A stretch of DNA of 64,000 nt, taken from contig NC_015145.1 of the NCBI RefSeq assembly GCF_000189535.1, forward strand, positions 1,798,001-1,862,000, given 5' to 3'. A model generated the notes under the pieces. It did no database searches and was not told the origin of the DNA. It worked only from the letters and a program-made list of their open reading frames with translations. Positions within the stretch are counted from its first letter, which is position 1. Every line of letters starts with the position of its first letter. Shown here piece by piece: positions 35,479 through 44,537 of the stretch. The DNA comes from Pseudarthrobacter phenanthrenivorans Sphe3. GTDB taxonomy: Bacteria; Actinomycetota; Actinomycetes; Actinomycetales; Micrococcaceae. The translations under genes and the position numbers were made by a program.

Positions 35479-36687
35479 ATGCCAGAATTTGTACCTGCCT
35501 TGCGGGTGTCCCGCATCAAGTCCTCAGCCAGTGTGGCTGCTGCGGCCCGCGTGCGTGAGCTCAAGGCGGAAGGACGCCGTATCCTCGACCTGACAGTCGG
35601 CGAGCCGGACTTCGACACCCCGGAGCACATCAAGGCAGCCGCCGTGGAGGCCATCACCCGCGGTGAAACCAAGTACACTTCGGTCACCGGAACCCCGGCG
35701 CTGCAGAAGGCCATCCTCCAGACCCTCGAGCAGCGCACCGGCCTGCTCTACACGCCGGCTGAGATCACCATCGGCGGGGGAGCCAAGCAGGTCATCTTCA
35801 CCGCATTCATGGCCTCCCTCGACGCCGGCGACGAAGTGATTGTTCCCGCCCCTTACTGGGTTTCCTACCCTGACATGGTGCTGGCCAACGACGGCACGCC
35901 GGTTGTCGTTCCCTGCGGCGAAGATTCCGGATTCAAGCTCACCCCGGAGGCCCTGGCGGGTGCCATCACCGGCCGGACCAAGTGGGTCATCCTCAACGCA
36001 CCGTCCAATCCCACCGGCGCCGTCTACTCCCGTGCCGAATTGCGGGCGCTCGCCGACGTCCTTGCCGGGCACCCGCACGTCTCTGTCCTGGCGGACGAGA
36101 TCTATGACCAGATCTGTTTCGGCGAAGGCAAGCTGGCCAGCCTGGTGGAGGTGGCCCCGGAACTCAAGGATAGGATCCTGGCCGTCAGTGGCGTGTCCAA
36201 GGCCTACGCCATGACCGGCTGGCGGCTGGGATACGCGGCCGGGCCGGCGCCGGTGATTGCCGCCATCAACAAGCTGCAGTCCCAGATTTCCTCCTGCCCG
36301 TCCTCCGTGAGCCAGGCCGCCGCCGCTGCCGCCCTCACCGGCAGCCAGCGCTTCGTCCGGGACAGCGTGGAAATTTACCGCAAGCGGCGGGACACCGCCG
36401 TCGCCGCCCTGAACGCTGTCGATGGCCTGTCATGCACGACGCCGGATGGCGCCTTCTATGCCTACGTCAACTGTGGTGGGGTCATCGGCAAAACAACGCC
36501 CGAAGGACGAGTCATCAGTAGCGACCAGGACTTCACCCTCTACCTGCTTGATGCAGCCTCCGTGGCTGTGATCCAGGGCTCCGCCTACGGCTTGGGCCCG
36601 TACTTCCGGATCTCCTATGCCACCAGCTTGGACATCATCGAGGAATCCATTGCCGCCATCGACAAGGCCGTCCAAGCCCTCAACTGA
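35479..36687 (+). CDS. Class I pyridoxal-phosphate aminotransferase (aspartate aminotransferase-like)
   Basis: A 402-residue fold-type I aminotransferase. Seen: ILDLTVGEPDFDTPEHIKAA, TKYTSVTGTPALQKAI, VPAPYWVSYPDMVLANDGTP, LNAPSNPTGAVYS (Asn of the PLP site), the PLP lysine in AVSGVSKAYAMTGWRLGYAA (near residue 241) and FRISYATS (substrate Arg). This is the bacterial Iβ/Iγ-like aspartate/prephenate aminotransferase type. GGAAG precedes the ATG. The next gene is an RraA-type aldolase that can yield or consume oxaloacetate, so transamination of oxaloacetate is a plausible link. The substrate remains inferred. Confidence 0.9.
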   Translation: MPEFVPALRVSRIKSSASVAAAARVRELKAEGRRILDLTVGEPDFDTPEHIKAAAVEAITRGETKYTSVTGTPALQKAILQTLEQRTGLLYTPAEITIGGGAKQVIFTAFMASLDAGDEVIVPAPYWVSYPDMVLANDGTPVVVPCGEDSGFKLTPEALAGAITGRTKWVILNAPSNPTGAVYSRAELRALADVLAGHPHVSVLADEIYDQICFGEGKLASLVEVAPELKDRILAVSGVSKAYAMTGWRLGYAAGPAPVIAAINKLQSQISSCPSSVSQAAAAAALTGSQRFVRDSVEIYRKRRDTAVAALNAVDGLSCTTPDGAFYAYVNCGGVIGKTTPEGRVISSDQDFTLYLLDAASVAVIQGSAYGLGPYFRISYATSLDIIEESIAAIDKAVQALN

Positions 36688-36714
36688 TCCAACCCCATCG
36701 AAGGAAATAACGCC

Positions 36715-37392
36715 GTGATCCACGTAAAAACCACCATCGACCGTCCCAGTGCCGACGCCGTCAGCCGGCTCGCGAAGTTCTCGTCAGCCACTATCCACGA
36801 GGCACAGGGCCGTAGAGGCGCATTGAGCTCCCGCATCAAGCCCATCGACAGGGCCATGTCCTTCTGCGGACCCGCCACCACCGTCCGCTGCGCCCCCAAG
36901 GACAACCTGATGTTGCAGGTGGCCATCCACTACGCCCAGCCGGGGGACGTCATCCTGGCTTCCGCAGGGGAGTACGAGGAAGCCGGGACGTTCGGCGACG
37001 TCCTGGGCAACGCAATGAAGGCCAAGGGCCTGGCCGGGCTGGTGACGGACTCCGGTGTCCGCGACACCCAGGACCTCATTGAACTCGGGCTGCCCGTCTT
37101 TTCCGGCAGCGTGTCCATCAAGGGCACGGTTAAGGAGACCATCGGCCCCATCAACCACCCTGTGGTCTTTGGTGACGAAATCGTCTATCCCGGTGACGTC
37201 CTGCGCGGTGACGCCGATGGTGTGGTGGTGGTCCGCAGGGACGAGATTGAGGAGGTCATCCGCCTCTCCCAGGAACGTGACGACGCCGAGCGTGAGCTCA
37301 TTGACCTGTACAAGGCAGGCGGCACCACCATCGATCTCTGCAACCTCACGGACGTCCTGAAAGCCAAAGGCCTGCTGGTGGAACAGGCCTAG
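36715..37392 (+). CDS. RraA-like 4-carboxy-4-hydroxy-2-oxoadipate aldolase/oxaloacetate decarboxylase
   Basis: A 225-residue protein of the RraA/HMG-CHA aldolase family, which splits 4-carboxy-4-hydroxy-2-oxoadipate to pyruvate and oxaloacetate at the end of protocatechuate 4,5- or gallate meta-cleavage, and also decarboxylates oxaloacetate. Motifs: SSATIHEAQGRRGALSSRIK, the phosphate/metal loop ASAGEYEEAGTFGDVLGNAM, GLVTDSGVRDTQDLIELGLP (Arg-Asp pair) and YPGDVLRGDADGVVVVRRDE. GTG start at 36715 with AAGGAA. It follows the aminotransferase by 27 bp. Regulatory RraA homologues lack the acidic GEYEEAG segment, so an enzyme is more likely. Confidence 0.85.
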   Translation: MIHVKTTIDRPSADAVSRLAKFSSATIHEAQGRRGALSSRIKPIDRAMSFCGPATTVRCAPKDNLMLQVAIHYAQPGDVILASAGEYEEAGTFGDVLGNAMKAKGLAGLVTDSGVRDTQDLIELGLPVFSGSVSIKGTVKETIGPINHPVVFGDEIVYPGDVLRGDADGVVVVRRDEIEEVIRLSQERDDAERELIDLYKAGGTTIDLCNLTDVLKAKGLLVEQA

Positions 37393-37418
37393 CCGGGCTT
37401 TCCAGCGAAGCACACGTG

Positions 37419-37449
37419 CAGCCGCCGGCGTGGCAGTGGCCGGCGGCTG
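37419..37449 (+). terminator. Stem-loop after aldolase gene
   Basis: CAGCCGCCGGC (37419-37429) pairs perfectly with GCCGGCGGCTG (37439-37449), 9-nt loop, 27 bp after the aldolase stop. There is no T-run, as is common in high-GC actinobacteria. Confidence 0.6.
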
Positions 37450-37868
37450 AGCGCTTGACCGCCGCGCCGGCTGCGGAGTTGGTCGCATGCCCCGCGACAG
37501 ATATCGATCCGGCGGCTGGGAGGGGCGCCCTGCGAACGTCCTGGACCGTCGACAGTGGCCGGAGTCCTGCCGCCCGTGGCGCAGGCATTTAACGACGGGC
37601 TCGAACTGACGTCAGCCAACGTCTTGGTGGGCGGGAACGGGTCGGAAATCAACGATAATGGAAGCGATAGCCCTGCCCCACTGTTTGTCTCCCGAAGGCG
37701 GCTCAACCGGTGCACGGCACAGCACCAGGGCCCCTGAATCCCTGCTGGCCGAAACAATGCGGGGCTGGGAGGAGCTGGACCTTGTGGGCAGCTGGCGTTC
37801 GTTCCTTGATGCGCTCCAACGGTACCTCCGGCATCTCTAGTCCAGGCCGGCGCAGAACCGGCCGCGGC
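37450..37868. other. Intergenic stretch without a recognisable gene
   Basis: I see only short open frames with no RBS or family pattern. Nothing repeated or structured stands out beyond the hairpin at its left edge. It separates the aldolase gene from the small minus-strand gene at 37869. Confidence 0.5.
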
Positions 37869-38099
37869 CTACCGTGCGGGTAGTGGATACTCCGGCGGAC
37901 CGAAGACCGCATCCTCCAGGTACCATACGGTGGACCCCCGGCCGCCGGCGGGCATGATGCTGCCTTCGAACACAAACACAGGCTCAACGGACCGGTCCTC
38001 GGGCCGCCAAAAACCGTTGGCGGGGCAGTGGAAACCGGTTTTGGCCATTAGGGCCGCGCTTTTACCCGAATTTCTCCCCAAGGTGTTTATCTTTTTCAC
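37869..38099 (-). CDS. Small conserved-looking hypothetical protein
   Basis: A 76-residue protein from GTG 38099 (GGGAG six bases upstream). The middle reads KTGFHCPANGFWRPEDRSVE, PVFVFEGSIMPAGGRGSTVW, a compact beta-type pattern with a Cys and many Gly/Pro that looks under selection and resembles small actinobacterial proteins of unknown function. It ends with a proline-rich tail. An ATG at 38048 is an alternative start. Single gene between the aldolase and LysR genes. Confidence 0.55.
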   Translation of the reverse strand: MKKINTLGRNSGKSAALMAKTGFHCPANGFWRPEDRSVEPVFVFEGSIMPAGGRGSTVWYLEDAVFGPPEYPLPAR

Positions 38100-38231
38100 G
38101 GTACACTCCCATTGATCCGCATAAGAATTGATTCGCCGTAATTGTCCGGCTTTTCTTAGATTCTAGGATCGGGGGAAGCAGAGTACTAAGACCAATGATG
38201 AGTGACGCGATAAGCGGAAGCTATGGACCAG

Positions 38232-39152
38232 CTAACGTGAATATTTACTGCTCAGCATTTCCTGCAGCATTTCCTTCACAACGAGCAGGACAGCGGACGC
38301 CGCCTCGGACAGTGGATCATGGTCGGGGGTGCACAGCGCAATCTTGCACTGCAGCGCCGGGTCCACAATGCGCAACACCTGGAAGTCCTCCTCGTGGAAC
38401 AGGGCATCGGCAGCGGACTTGGGCATGATGGTGGCACCAAGATCAGCCCGCAGTAGCCTGGCGAGGGAGGGGACAGACTCCACTTCCCCCACCAGCCTGA
38501 GCTTGAGGCCCTTGCTGGCGAAGCCGGCCTCCACCGCCTGGCGCAGGGTGTGGATCTGCTCGGGCAGGAACAGTCCGTGGCGGGCCACCTCCTCAAGCGT
38601 GATGCCGCCGTCGGCGTGCTGCACGCGCTCCCTGCCCGCATTGACCACGAAGTGCAGGTCTTCCACGATCATCGTGGTGAACTGCACGCCGCGGATAGGC
38701 CCGGGCTCGTAGATCAGTGCCATGTCCAGGCGGCCGTTCTTGATGGCCTCGCTGAGCACGCCACCGTAAATTTCCGTGACGTGCAGGACGATGTCCGGAT
38801 ACCGGCTGGCCACCTCGCTGATGATCTGCGGCGTCAGGCTTGAAGCCATGCTGTAGGGCGCGATGGCAACGGACACCCGGCCGGACGGTGCCGCCCCGGA
38901 CCTGGCGACGTCCTGCCGCGCCTGGTCCACCAGGCGCAGGATGGACTGGGCATGCCGGTACAGCGTGTGCCCGGCGGCGGTGGGCTTTACCCCCTGCTTG
39001 CTGCGGATCAGCAGGCGCTGCTTGAGGTCGTTCTCAAGCGCCGAAACCTGCTGGCTCAGGGCCGGCTGGGCCACATGCAGCGCTGCCGCGGCCTTGGTGA
39101 TGCTTCCTGAATCCACAATCTGCACGAAGTACGCAAGCTTCCGCGTATCCAT
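38232..39152 (-). CDS. LysR-family transcriptional regulator
   Basis: A 306-residue LysR regulator. HTH: MDTRKLAYFVQIVDSGSITK and AAAALHVAQPALSQQVSALE; the effector domain follows from about residue 90 (GRVSVAIAPYSMASSLTPQI). The HTH and the VHVTEIYGG-type region resemble the NAC/CbbR-like subgroup. I chose ATG 39152, with AAGG upstream, over the longer frame (39248), which would extend into the promoter. It is divergent from the spermidine/putrescine-type ABC operon and most likely controls it. Confidence 0.92.
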   Translation of the reverse strand: MDTRKLAYFVQIVDSGSITKAAAALHVAQPALSQQVSALENDLKQRLLIRSKQGVKPTAAGHTLYRHAQSILRLVDQARQDVARSGAAPSGRVSVAIAPYSMASSLTPQIISEVASRYPDIVLHVTEIYGGVLSEAIKNGRLDMALIYEPGPIRGVQFTTMIVEDLHFVVNAGRERVQHADGGITLEEVARHGLFLPEQIHTLRQAVEAGFASKGLKLRLVGEVESVPSLARLLRADLGATIMPKSAADALFHEEDFQVLRIVDPALQCKIALCTPDHDPLSEAASAVLLVVKEMLQEMLSSKYSR

Positions 39153-39459
39153 GGCCGCCTTCTCTCTCTGCGGCGTCCCATAAAGGTCATAACCGGATGC
39201 TATGGAGGGATACGCAACTGGTCTTTGTGTGATGCATATCTCTGACATTAGGTTGAACCCAGAACGCTATTTCATGAGCAATCCATTCTAACCCCGGCCA
39301 AGCATGCGATTTAACGATGATGTCAGACGCATTATGCATAAAGGTCCTGTTTACCGGAATAGGCGTTTTCTTTTACATCACCGAAATATGCACTCAATAG
39401 CTTCAAAGCAACCAAGGATCCGTCACCAGCCCGGATTCTTCTTGAGAAAGAGACAACAA
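39153..39459. promoter_or_regulatory. Divergent LysR/ABC promoter region with TTATGCATAA palindrome
   Basis: This 307-bp region is AT-richer than its surroundings. It holds a perfect 10-bp palindrome TTATGCATAA (39332-39341) and a second ATGCAT about 110 bp left (in GATGCATATC near 39230). The two could be LysR regulator half sites on either side of the promoters. Exact -35/-10 boxes are not assigned. Confidence 0.45.
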
Positions 39460-40539
39460 ATGCGAGCAACTATCAAAGGCAAAGTGGCGGCCGTGGCTGC
39501 CCTTTCCGCAGCAGTACTGGTTCTTTCCGGCTGCGGGGGCGGCAGCCAGGCAGCAAGCAGCAGCGCCACCTCAGGCGAAGTGAACCTCATTGCCTACTCG
39601 GGCGTGTGGCAGGACCAGTACACCGCAGCGGTCATCGAACCGTTCAAGGCGAAGTACCCGGACATCAAGATCAACTACGCCTCCAAGCGGTCCTCCGCCG
39701 AGATGCTCAGCGCCCTGCAGGGACAGAAGAACAACCCCGCAACCGACGTCGCCATCATGGACAATTCCGTTTCCACCACCGGTAACAAGCAGGGACTCTT
39801 CGAAAAGATCGACGCCGAAGCGGTCCCGAACCTTGCCAACGTCGCCGAAAAGTTCCGGGACAAGGAAGGGTACGGCCCGGTTGCCATGCTCGACGCAGTA
39901 GGCCTGGTGTACGACACTGCAACCTTCCCCGAAGCACCGGATAGCTGGAAGGTTCTGTGGGATCCAGCCTACGCGGGCAAAATCAACGTGAATGCCCCGC
40001 CCTCCCTGCTGGGCCTGTCACTGACCGCCATCACCTCCAAGATGGAGGGCGAGGACTACACCAAGAGCATTGACTCCGCGGTGACCCGCCTCAAGGAAAT
40101 GGCGCCGGGCGTGCAGACCTTCGCGCCGAACCCGGACGAATACCAGAACGTCATCACCGGCCAGACCGTCCTGGGCCTCGGCCAGAATGCGCGCGGCCAG
40201 TTCTACAGCGACCAGAGCAACAAGAAGATGGGCGTTACCTTCCCCAAGGAGGGCACGGTCTACCAGATCAACACGATCAACCTGGTGAAGGACGCCCCGC
40301 ACTCGGCCGCGGCCAAGACATTCATCGACTACGCACTCTCCGCTGAAGCGCAGACGGCATTCGCCAAGGCCCTGTTCTACGCGCCCTCCGTCACCAACGC
40401 CGAGCTGCCCGCCGACGTCAAGGACCGTGTGGTTCCCACTGACGGGTCCCTGAACATCGTTCCCCTGGACGTCGAATTCCTGTCCTCGGCCCGCGACAAG
40501 TGGACCGACACCTGGAAGCGCCAAATCATCACCAAGTAG
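39460..40539 (+). CDS. ABC importer substrate-binding lipoprotein (spermidine/putrescine type)
   Basis: A 359-residue PotD/iron-type binding protein. Signal MRATIKGKVAAVAALSAAVL ends in VLSGCGGGS (lipobox LSGC). Mature part: VNLIAYSGVWQDQYTAAVIE, FKAKYPDIKINYASKRSSAE, VAMLDAVGLVYDTATFPEAP and WKVLWDPAYAGKINVNAPPS. This fits the family of extracellular solute-binding proteins for polyamines, phosphonates or opines. Start at 39460 follows an AGAAAGAG RBS. It heads the four-gene importer operon. Confidence 0.9.
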   Translation: MRATIKGKVAAVAALSAAVLVLSGCGGGSQAASSSATSGEVNLIAYSGVWQDQYTAAVIEPFKAKYPDIKINYASKRSSAEMLSALQGQKNNPATDVAIMDNSVSTTGNKQGLFEKIDAEAVPNLANVAEKFRDKEGYGPVAMLDAVGLVYDTATFPEAPDSWKVLWDPAYAGKINVNAPPSLLGLSLTAITSKMEGEDYTKSIDSAVTRLKEMAPGVQTFAPNPDEYQNVITGQTVLGLGQNARGQFYSDQSNKKMGVTFPKEGTVYQINTINLVKDAPHSAAAKTFIDYALSAEAQTAFAKALFYAPSVTNAELPADVKDRVVPTDGSLNIVPLDVEFLSSARDKWTDTWKRQIITK

Positions 40540-40589
40540 CACCTGCCGGTGCCCCTCCCCACACTTCCCCTTCAGGAGAACTGAACCCC

Positions 40590-41714
40590 GTGACTGAATC
40601 AAAACTGTCGATCGTAGATCTGACCAAACGATACGCAGCAGGTCTGGAACCCGCCGTCGACCGCCTGAACATGGAAGTTGAGGAGGGGCACCTCGTGGCA
40701 CTCCTCGGTCCGTCCGGCTGCGGCAAAACTACTACCCTCCGCATGGTTGCCGGCCTCATGGACCCCACCGCAGGATCCATAGTGGTGGACGGCCAGGAAA
40801 TCACCCACACCCCTGTCAACAAACGCGGCATGGGCATGGTATTCCAGTCCTACGCCCTGTTCCCGCACATGAACGTGGAACAGAACGTGGCCTTCGGGCT
40901 GGAAATGCGGCAGGTGTCCAAGGCTGAGCAGAAGGCACGCGTCGCGGCCGCGCTGGACATGGTCCAGCTGGGCCACCTCGGCAAGCGGCAGACCAAGGAG
41001 CTCTCCGGCGGCCAGCAGCAGCGCATCGCGCTGGCCCGTGCACTGGTGGTGGAGCCCACCCTGCTCCTGCTCGACGAGCCGCTGTCCAACCTTGACGCCA
41101 AGCTCCGCGAAACAATGCGCACCGAAATCCGTTCGATTCAGCAACGCACCCGGGCAACCACCCTCTTCGTCACCCACGACCAGGACGAGGCTCTTGACAT
41201 GGCGGACCGGATCGCCGTCATGAACGGGGGGCTGATTGAACAGTTCGGTTCCCCCACCGAGGTGTACGAGCGTCCGCGCACCCATTTCGTGGCCAACTTC
41301 ATCGGCCAGGCCAACTTCCTGACCGGCCGCGTCGGGGCTGAGACGGGCCGCGCCAACCTGGCAGGGGAAAGCTACTACAAGGTGGACGTCGAAGGGCTGG
41401 GGCAGTTCGGCGCCATCGGCTCCACCGGCCTGGCCGGCAGCACGCATGAACTGGTCATCCGCCCGCACCGGCTCAACGTGTCCCTACACCCGGGGGCAGC
41501 GCACGCACCGCTCGCCGGGACGATCGAACGGGTCAGCTACACCGGCGACGCGCTGGCTGTTGCCGTCCGGGTGGGTGGGAAGCAACTGCAGGCGCAGATG
41601 CTGACCAGCAGCGGTGATCTGCCCCGCATCGGGGACGCCGCATACCTCTCCTGGAACCCGGAAGATGCCTACCTCCTCCCGACCCCAGCCAAGTTGGAGA
41701 GGCTTGCGGCATGA
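40590..41714 (+). CDS. ABC importer ATPase (PotA type)
   Basis: A 374-residue ATPase with GTG start 40590. Walker A LLGPSGCGKTTTLRMVAGLM, Q-loop MVFQSYALFPHMNV, signature ELSGGQQQRIALARAL, Walker B LLLLDEPLSNLDAKLRE, H-loop LFVTHDQDEALDMADR. The C-terminal TOBE domain (about residues 280-374) contains ELVIRPHRLNVSL. The end overlaps the next gene as ATGA. Typical for spermidine/putrescine importers. Confidence 0.92.
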   Translation: MTESKLSIVDLTKRYAAGLEPAVDRLNMEVEEGHLVALLGPSGCGKTTTLRMVAGLMDPTAGSIVVDGQEITHTPVNKRGMGMVFQSYALFPHMNVEQNVAFGLEMRQVSKAEQKARVAAALDMVQLGHLGKRQTKELSGGQQQRIALARALVVEPTLLLLDEPLSNLDAKLRETMRTEIRSIQQRTRATTLFVTHDQDEALDMADRIAVMNGGLIEQFGSPTEVYERPRTHFVANFIGQANFLTGRVGAETGRANLAGESYYKVDVEGLGQFGAIGSTGLAGSTHELVIRPHRLNVSLHPGAAHAPLAGTIERVSYTGDALAVAVRVGGKQLQAQMLTSSGDLPRIGDAAYLSWNPEDAYLLPTPAKLERLAA

Positions 41715-42631
41715 CAGTCCTCGAAGCCCCCGCAGCACCGGAAAGGCCCAAGGCGCAGGACGAAGGGCAGTTGGAGAAGGCCACCGAACGGCGCAACCGG
41801 CGCACCTACCTGGCCCTGCTGCTTCCGGGCCTGCTCGGCCTGCTGGTCAGCTTCGTTTTCCCGCTGGCGTACATGGTCCGGATGTCCTTCAACCAAGGCA
41901 GCCCGGACGGCGTCATCGTCGAAACATTCACGCTGGACACCTACATCCAGCCCCTCACCGACCCTTATTACTGGAGGGTCACGCTGGACACCTTCCAGAT
42001 GGGGGTTGTCGTCGGCATCCTCTGCGTCATCGTGTCCTACCCCGTGGCACTGTTCCTTGCCCGCAGCACGAGCAAATACCGTGGCCTGCTCATCGCCATC
42101 GCCATTGCTCCGCTGCTCACCTCTGCCGTGGTCCGCACCTACGGGTGGATGGTGATCCTGGGAACCAACGGCCTGATCAACTCCTCCTTGGATGGGCTCG
42201 GCCTGATCGACACCCCGCTGGAGCTCACCAACAACATGACCGGCGTGACCATCGGCCTCGTGGAGATCTTCATGCCCTACGCAATCCTGGCCATGATCTC
42301 CGGCTTCGGCCGGCTCAGCCCCCAGCTCGAGGAAGCCGCGGGGTCATTGGGCGCCAGCAAATTCAAGGTCTTCACGAAGGTGACCCTTCCGCTGTGCCTT
42401 CCCGGCCTCCTGACGGCGTTCCTGCTGGTCTTCGTCCTCTCCATCAGCACCTTCATCACGCCTCGCCTGCTGGGTGGGGGCAGCGTTCAGGTCCTGGCCA
42501 CGGAGATCTACGACCAAACCACCGGGCTGCTCAACTGGCCGTTCGCGGCCGCCCTGTCCGTCATCCTGCTGGTGCTGTTCGGCCTCATCATCGCCGTCTA
42601 CCAGCGCCTCACCAAGAAGATCGGAGGCTGA
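41711..42631 (+). CDS. ABC importer permease (PotB type)
   Basis: A 306-residue permease with about six spans. After a charged N-terminal 30 residues the first span LALLLPGLLGLLVSFVFPLA begins; DPYYWRVTLDTFQMGVVVGI and LAMISGFGRLSPQLEEAAGS (EAA loop: EEAAGSLGASKFKVFTKVTL) follow. The ATG at 41711 is coupled to the ATPase stop. It forms a heteromer with the following permease. Confidence 0.92.
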   Translation: MTVLEAPAAPERPKAQDEGQLEKATERRNRRTYLALLLPGLLGLLVSFVFPLAYMVRMSFNQGSPDGVIVETFTLDTYIQPLTDPYYWRVTLDTFQMGVVVGILCVIVSYPVALFLARSTSKYRGLLIAIAIAPLLTSAVVRTYGWMVILGTNGLINSSLDGLGLIDTPLELTNNMTGVTIGLVEIFMPYAILAMISGFGRLSPQLEEAAGSLGASKFKVFTKVTLPLCLPGLLTAFLLVFVLSISTFITPRLLGGGSVQVLATEIYDQTTGLLNWPFAAALSVILLVLFGLIIAVYQRLTKKIGG

Positions 42632-42633
42632 CC

Positions 42634-43464
42634 GTGAGCAGTGCCAACCTAACCGGCGCCAAGGTGTTCAAAGCGCGCTTCAATCCCGCCAAACCGGCCT
42701 TCGGGCTGCTGGTGTTCCTGCTCTACCTGTTCCTGCTGGCCCCGCTGCTGATCGTGTTCGTGGTGTCCTTCGCTTCGAACCAGTACCTCTCGTTTCCGCC
42801 GGAAGGATTCACTCTGAAGTGGTACGAGATGCTTCCGGAGGAAAGCACTTTCATGGAGGGCATGAAGGTCAGCCTGATCGTGGCGGTGATTGTCACGCTC
42901 ATTGTGCTGGCACTCGGCGTGCCTGCAGCGCTGGCTTTGGACCGGTTCGAGTTCAAGGCCAAGGCAGCCGTCCAGTCCTTCTTCCTCTCGCCGCTGCTGA
43001 TACCCAGCATCGTCCTGGCCCTGGGCATGGTCCTGCTCTTCGGGCCCTTGGAGTTGAACAACACCTATGCCGGCATCATCATCGGACACGTCGCCATCAC
43101 CATCCCATTCGTCATCAGGACCACGCTGATGAGCCTGGCCACCACGGACACGTCGTGTGAAGCTGCCGCCCGCATTCTGGGCGCCGGTTCGTGGACAGTC
43201 TTCCGGCGGGTGACCCTGCCCATCATCCAGCCGGGTGTGATCGCCGGCGGCGTCATAGCCTTCATCGTCTCGTTCGACGAAGCAGTTATTTCGCTGTTTG
43301 TGGCCGAGTCGGGTCTGCCAACGCTGCCCGTGCAGGTGCTGCGTTACGTGGAGAACTCCGCAGATGCCGCCGTCGCTGCGCTGTCCGTCATCCTGATCCT
43401 GATCTCGCTTGCCGTGGTGGTCGTCGTCGAACGCGTCATGGGGCTGCGCAAGGCGCTTCGCTGA
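42634..43464 (+). CDS. ABC importer permease (PotC type)
   Basis: A 276-residue permease with GTG start at 42634 and GGAGG just before it. It has spans LLVFLLYLFLLAPLLIVFVV and IVAVIVTLIVLALGVPAALA, and the EAA loop SCEAAARILGAGSWTVFRRV followed by TLPIIQPGVIAGGVIAFIVS. It completes the importer. A long intergenic hairpin follows. Confidence 0.92.
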   Translation: MSSANLTGAKVFKARFNPAKPAFGLLVFLLYLFLLAPLLIVFVVSFASNQYLSFPPEGFTLKWYEMLPEESTFMEGMKVSLIVAVIVTLIVLALGVPAALALDRFEFKAKAAVQSFFLSPLLIPSIVLALGMVLLFGPLELNNTYAGIIIGHVAITIPFVIRTTLMSLATTDTSCEAAARILGAGSWTVFRRVTLPIIQPGVIAGGVIAFIVSFDEAVISLFVAESGLPTLPVQVLRYVENSADAAVAALSVILILISLAVVVVVERVMGLRKALR

Positions 43465-43493
43465 CGCCATCCCACGCGCTGGAACGATCCGAC

Positions 43494-43540
43494 AGACACT
43501 CCTGCCCGGTCCGCAACAGCGGGCCGTGCAGGAGTGTCTT
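43494..43540 (+). terminator. Long terminator-like hairpin after ABC operon
   Basis: AGACACTCCTGC (43494-43505) pairs perfectly with GCAGGAGTGTCT (43528-43539), 12 bp, with a further CCCG/CGGG inside, followed by only one T. It likely ends the ABC transcript; PxpA then starts from its own promoter or by readthrough. Confidence 0.75.
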
Positions 43541-43747
43541 CACGTGGCAGGGGTCATAACAGGGTCGTATCCCGTGACACCTATTACGTCTTTGTGTGAT
43601 CAAAGTCCCGGTGCCAGACTTTTTCTACAAGCCCGGTACCCCGGGCCACGGGACCCAAGCCGTACCGGCTGGTTCCCCCACTTCCGCTTCCGGCAGTTGC
43701 CGCTGTGCCCTGGCCAGCGCTGCGCCATCACCCCAAGGAGGGCTCAC

Positions 43748-44536
43748 ATGGGACCCATTGTCGATCTCGTTGCAGATCTCGGAGAAGGCTTCGGCGCCTA
43801 CTCGATGGGCGACGACGCAGCCCTGCTGGAAGTGGTTTCCAGCGCCAACATCGCCTGCGGCTTCCACGCCGGCGACCCGGACATCATGGCCGCCACTGTG
43901 GCCGAATGCGTTCGCCGCGGCGTCAGCATCGGGGCGCACCCAAGCTTCCCGGACCTGCGGGGCTTCGGCCGCCGCGCAATGGACCTGACGGGCACCGAAG
44001 TCCGCAATGACGTCCTGTACCAGTTTGGGGCCCTGAACGCCTTCGCCGCCTACCATGGCGCCCCCGTCGTCCATGTTGCACCCCACGGCCGGCTGGGCAA
44101 TCTTGTGGCCACCCGTGCCGACTATGCAGACGCCGTGGCAGACGCCGCCGCCCGCATCAACCCGGAGCTCATCGTCCTGGCACAGGACGGCGAACTGGCC
44201 GATGCCGCCGCAGCCCGCGGGCTGCCCGTGGGAATCGTGGGTATCGCCGACCGCGCTTACCAGGCCGACGGCACCCTGGTGCCGCGCAGCCAGCCGGGCG
44301 CCGTCATCCATGACCAGCCAACCATCGTGGACCGCACCATCCGGATGGTCTGTGAGGGCGTCATCGAAACCGTCGCCGGAACGGACCTGCCCATCGTCGC
44401 GGACACCGTCCTGCTCCACGGGGACACCCCCGGCGCCGTGCGGCTGGCCCGCCAGGTCCGTGCGGAACTGGAACGCGCCGGGGTGACCATCGCCCCGCTC
44501 ACGCAGGTGCTGGCCGCCAAAGTGGAAGCCGCCTGA
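43748..44536 (+). CDS. pxpA: 5-oxoprolinase subunit A (LamB/YcsF family)
   Basis: A 262-residue LamB/YcsF protein, subunit of the ATP-dependent 5-oxoprolinase that opens 5-oxoproline to glutamate. Motifs: VDLVADLGEGFGAYSMGDDA, ANIACGFHAGDPDIMAATVA, SIGAHPSFPDLRGFGRRAMD and VHVAPHGRLGNLVATRADYA, with a C-terminal ADTVLLHGDTPGAVRLARQV. The metal-type residues D, H, H, H are present; the usual KPHG reads VAPHGRLGN. AAGGAGG precedes the ATG. Followed by PxpB after 1 bp. Confidence 0.92.
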   Translation: MGPIVDLVADLGEGFGAYSMGDDAALLEVVSSANIACGFHAGDPDIMAATVAECVRRGVSIGAHPSFPDLRGFGRRAMDLTGTEVRNDVLYQFGALNAFAAYHGAPVVHVAPHGRLGNLVATRADYADAVADAAARINPELIVLAQDGELADAAAARGLPVGIVGIADRAYQADGTLVPRSQPGAVIHDQPTIVDRTIRMVCEGVIETVAGTDLPIVADTVLLHGDTPGAVRLARQVRAELERAGVTIAPLTQVLAAKVEAA

Positions 44537-44537
44537 C

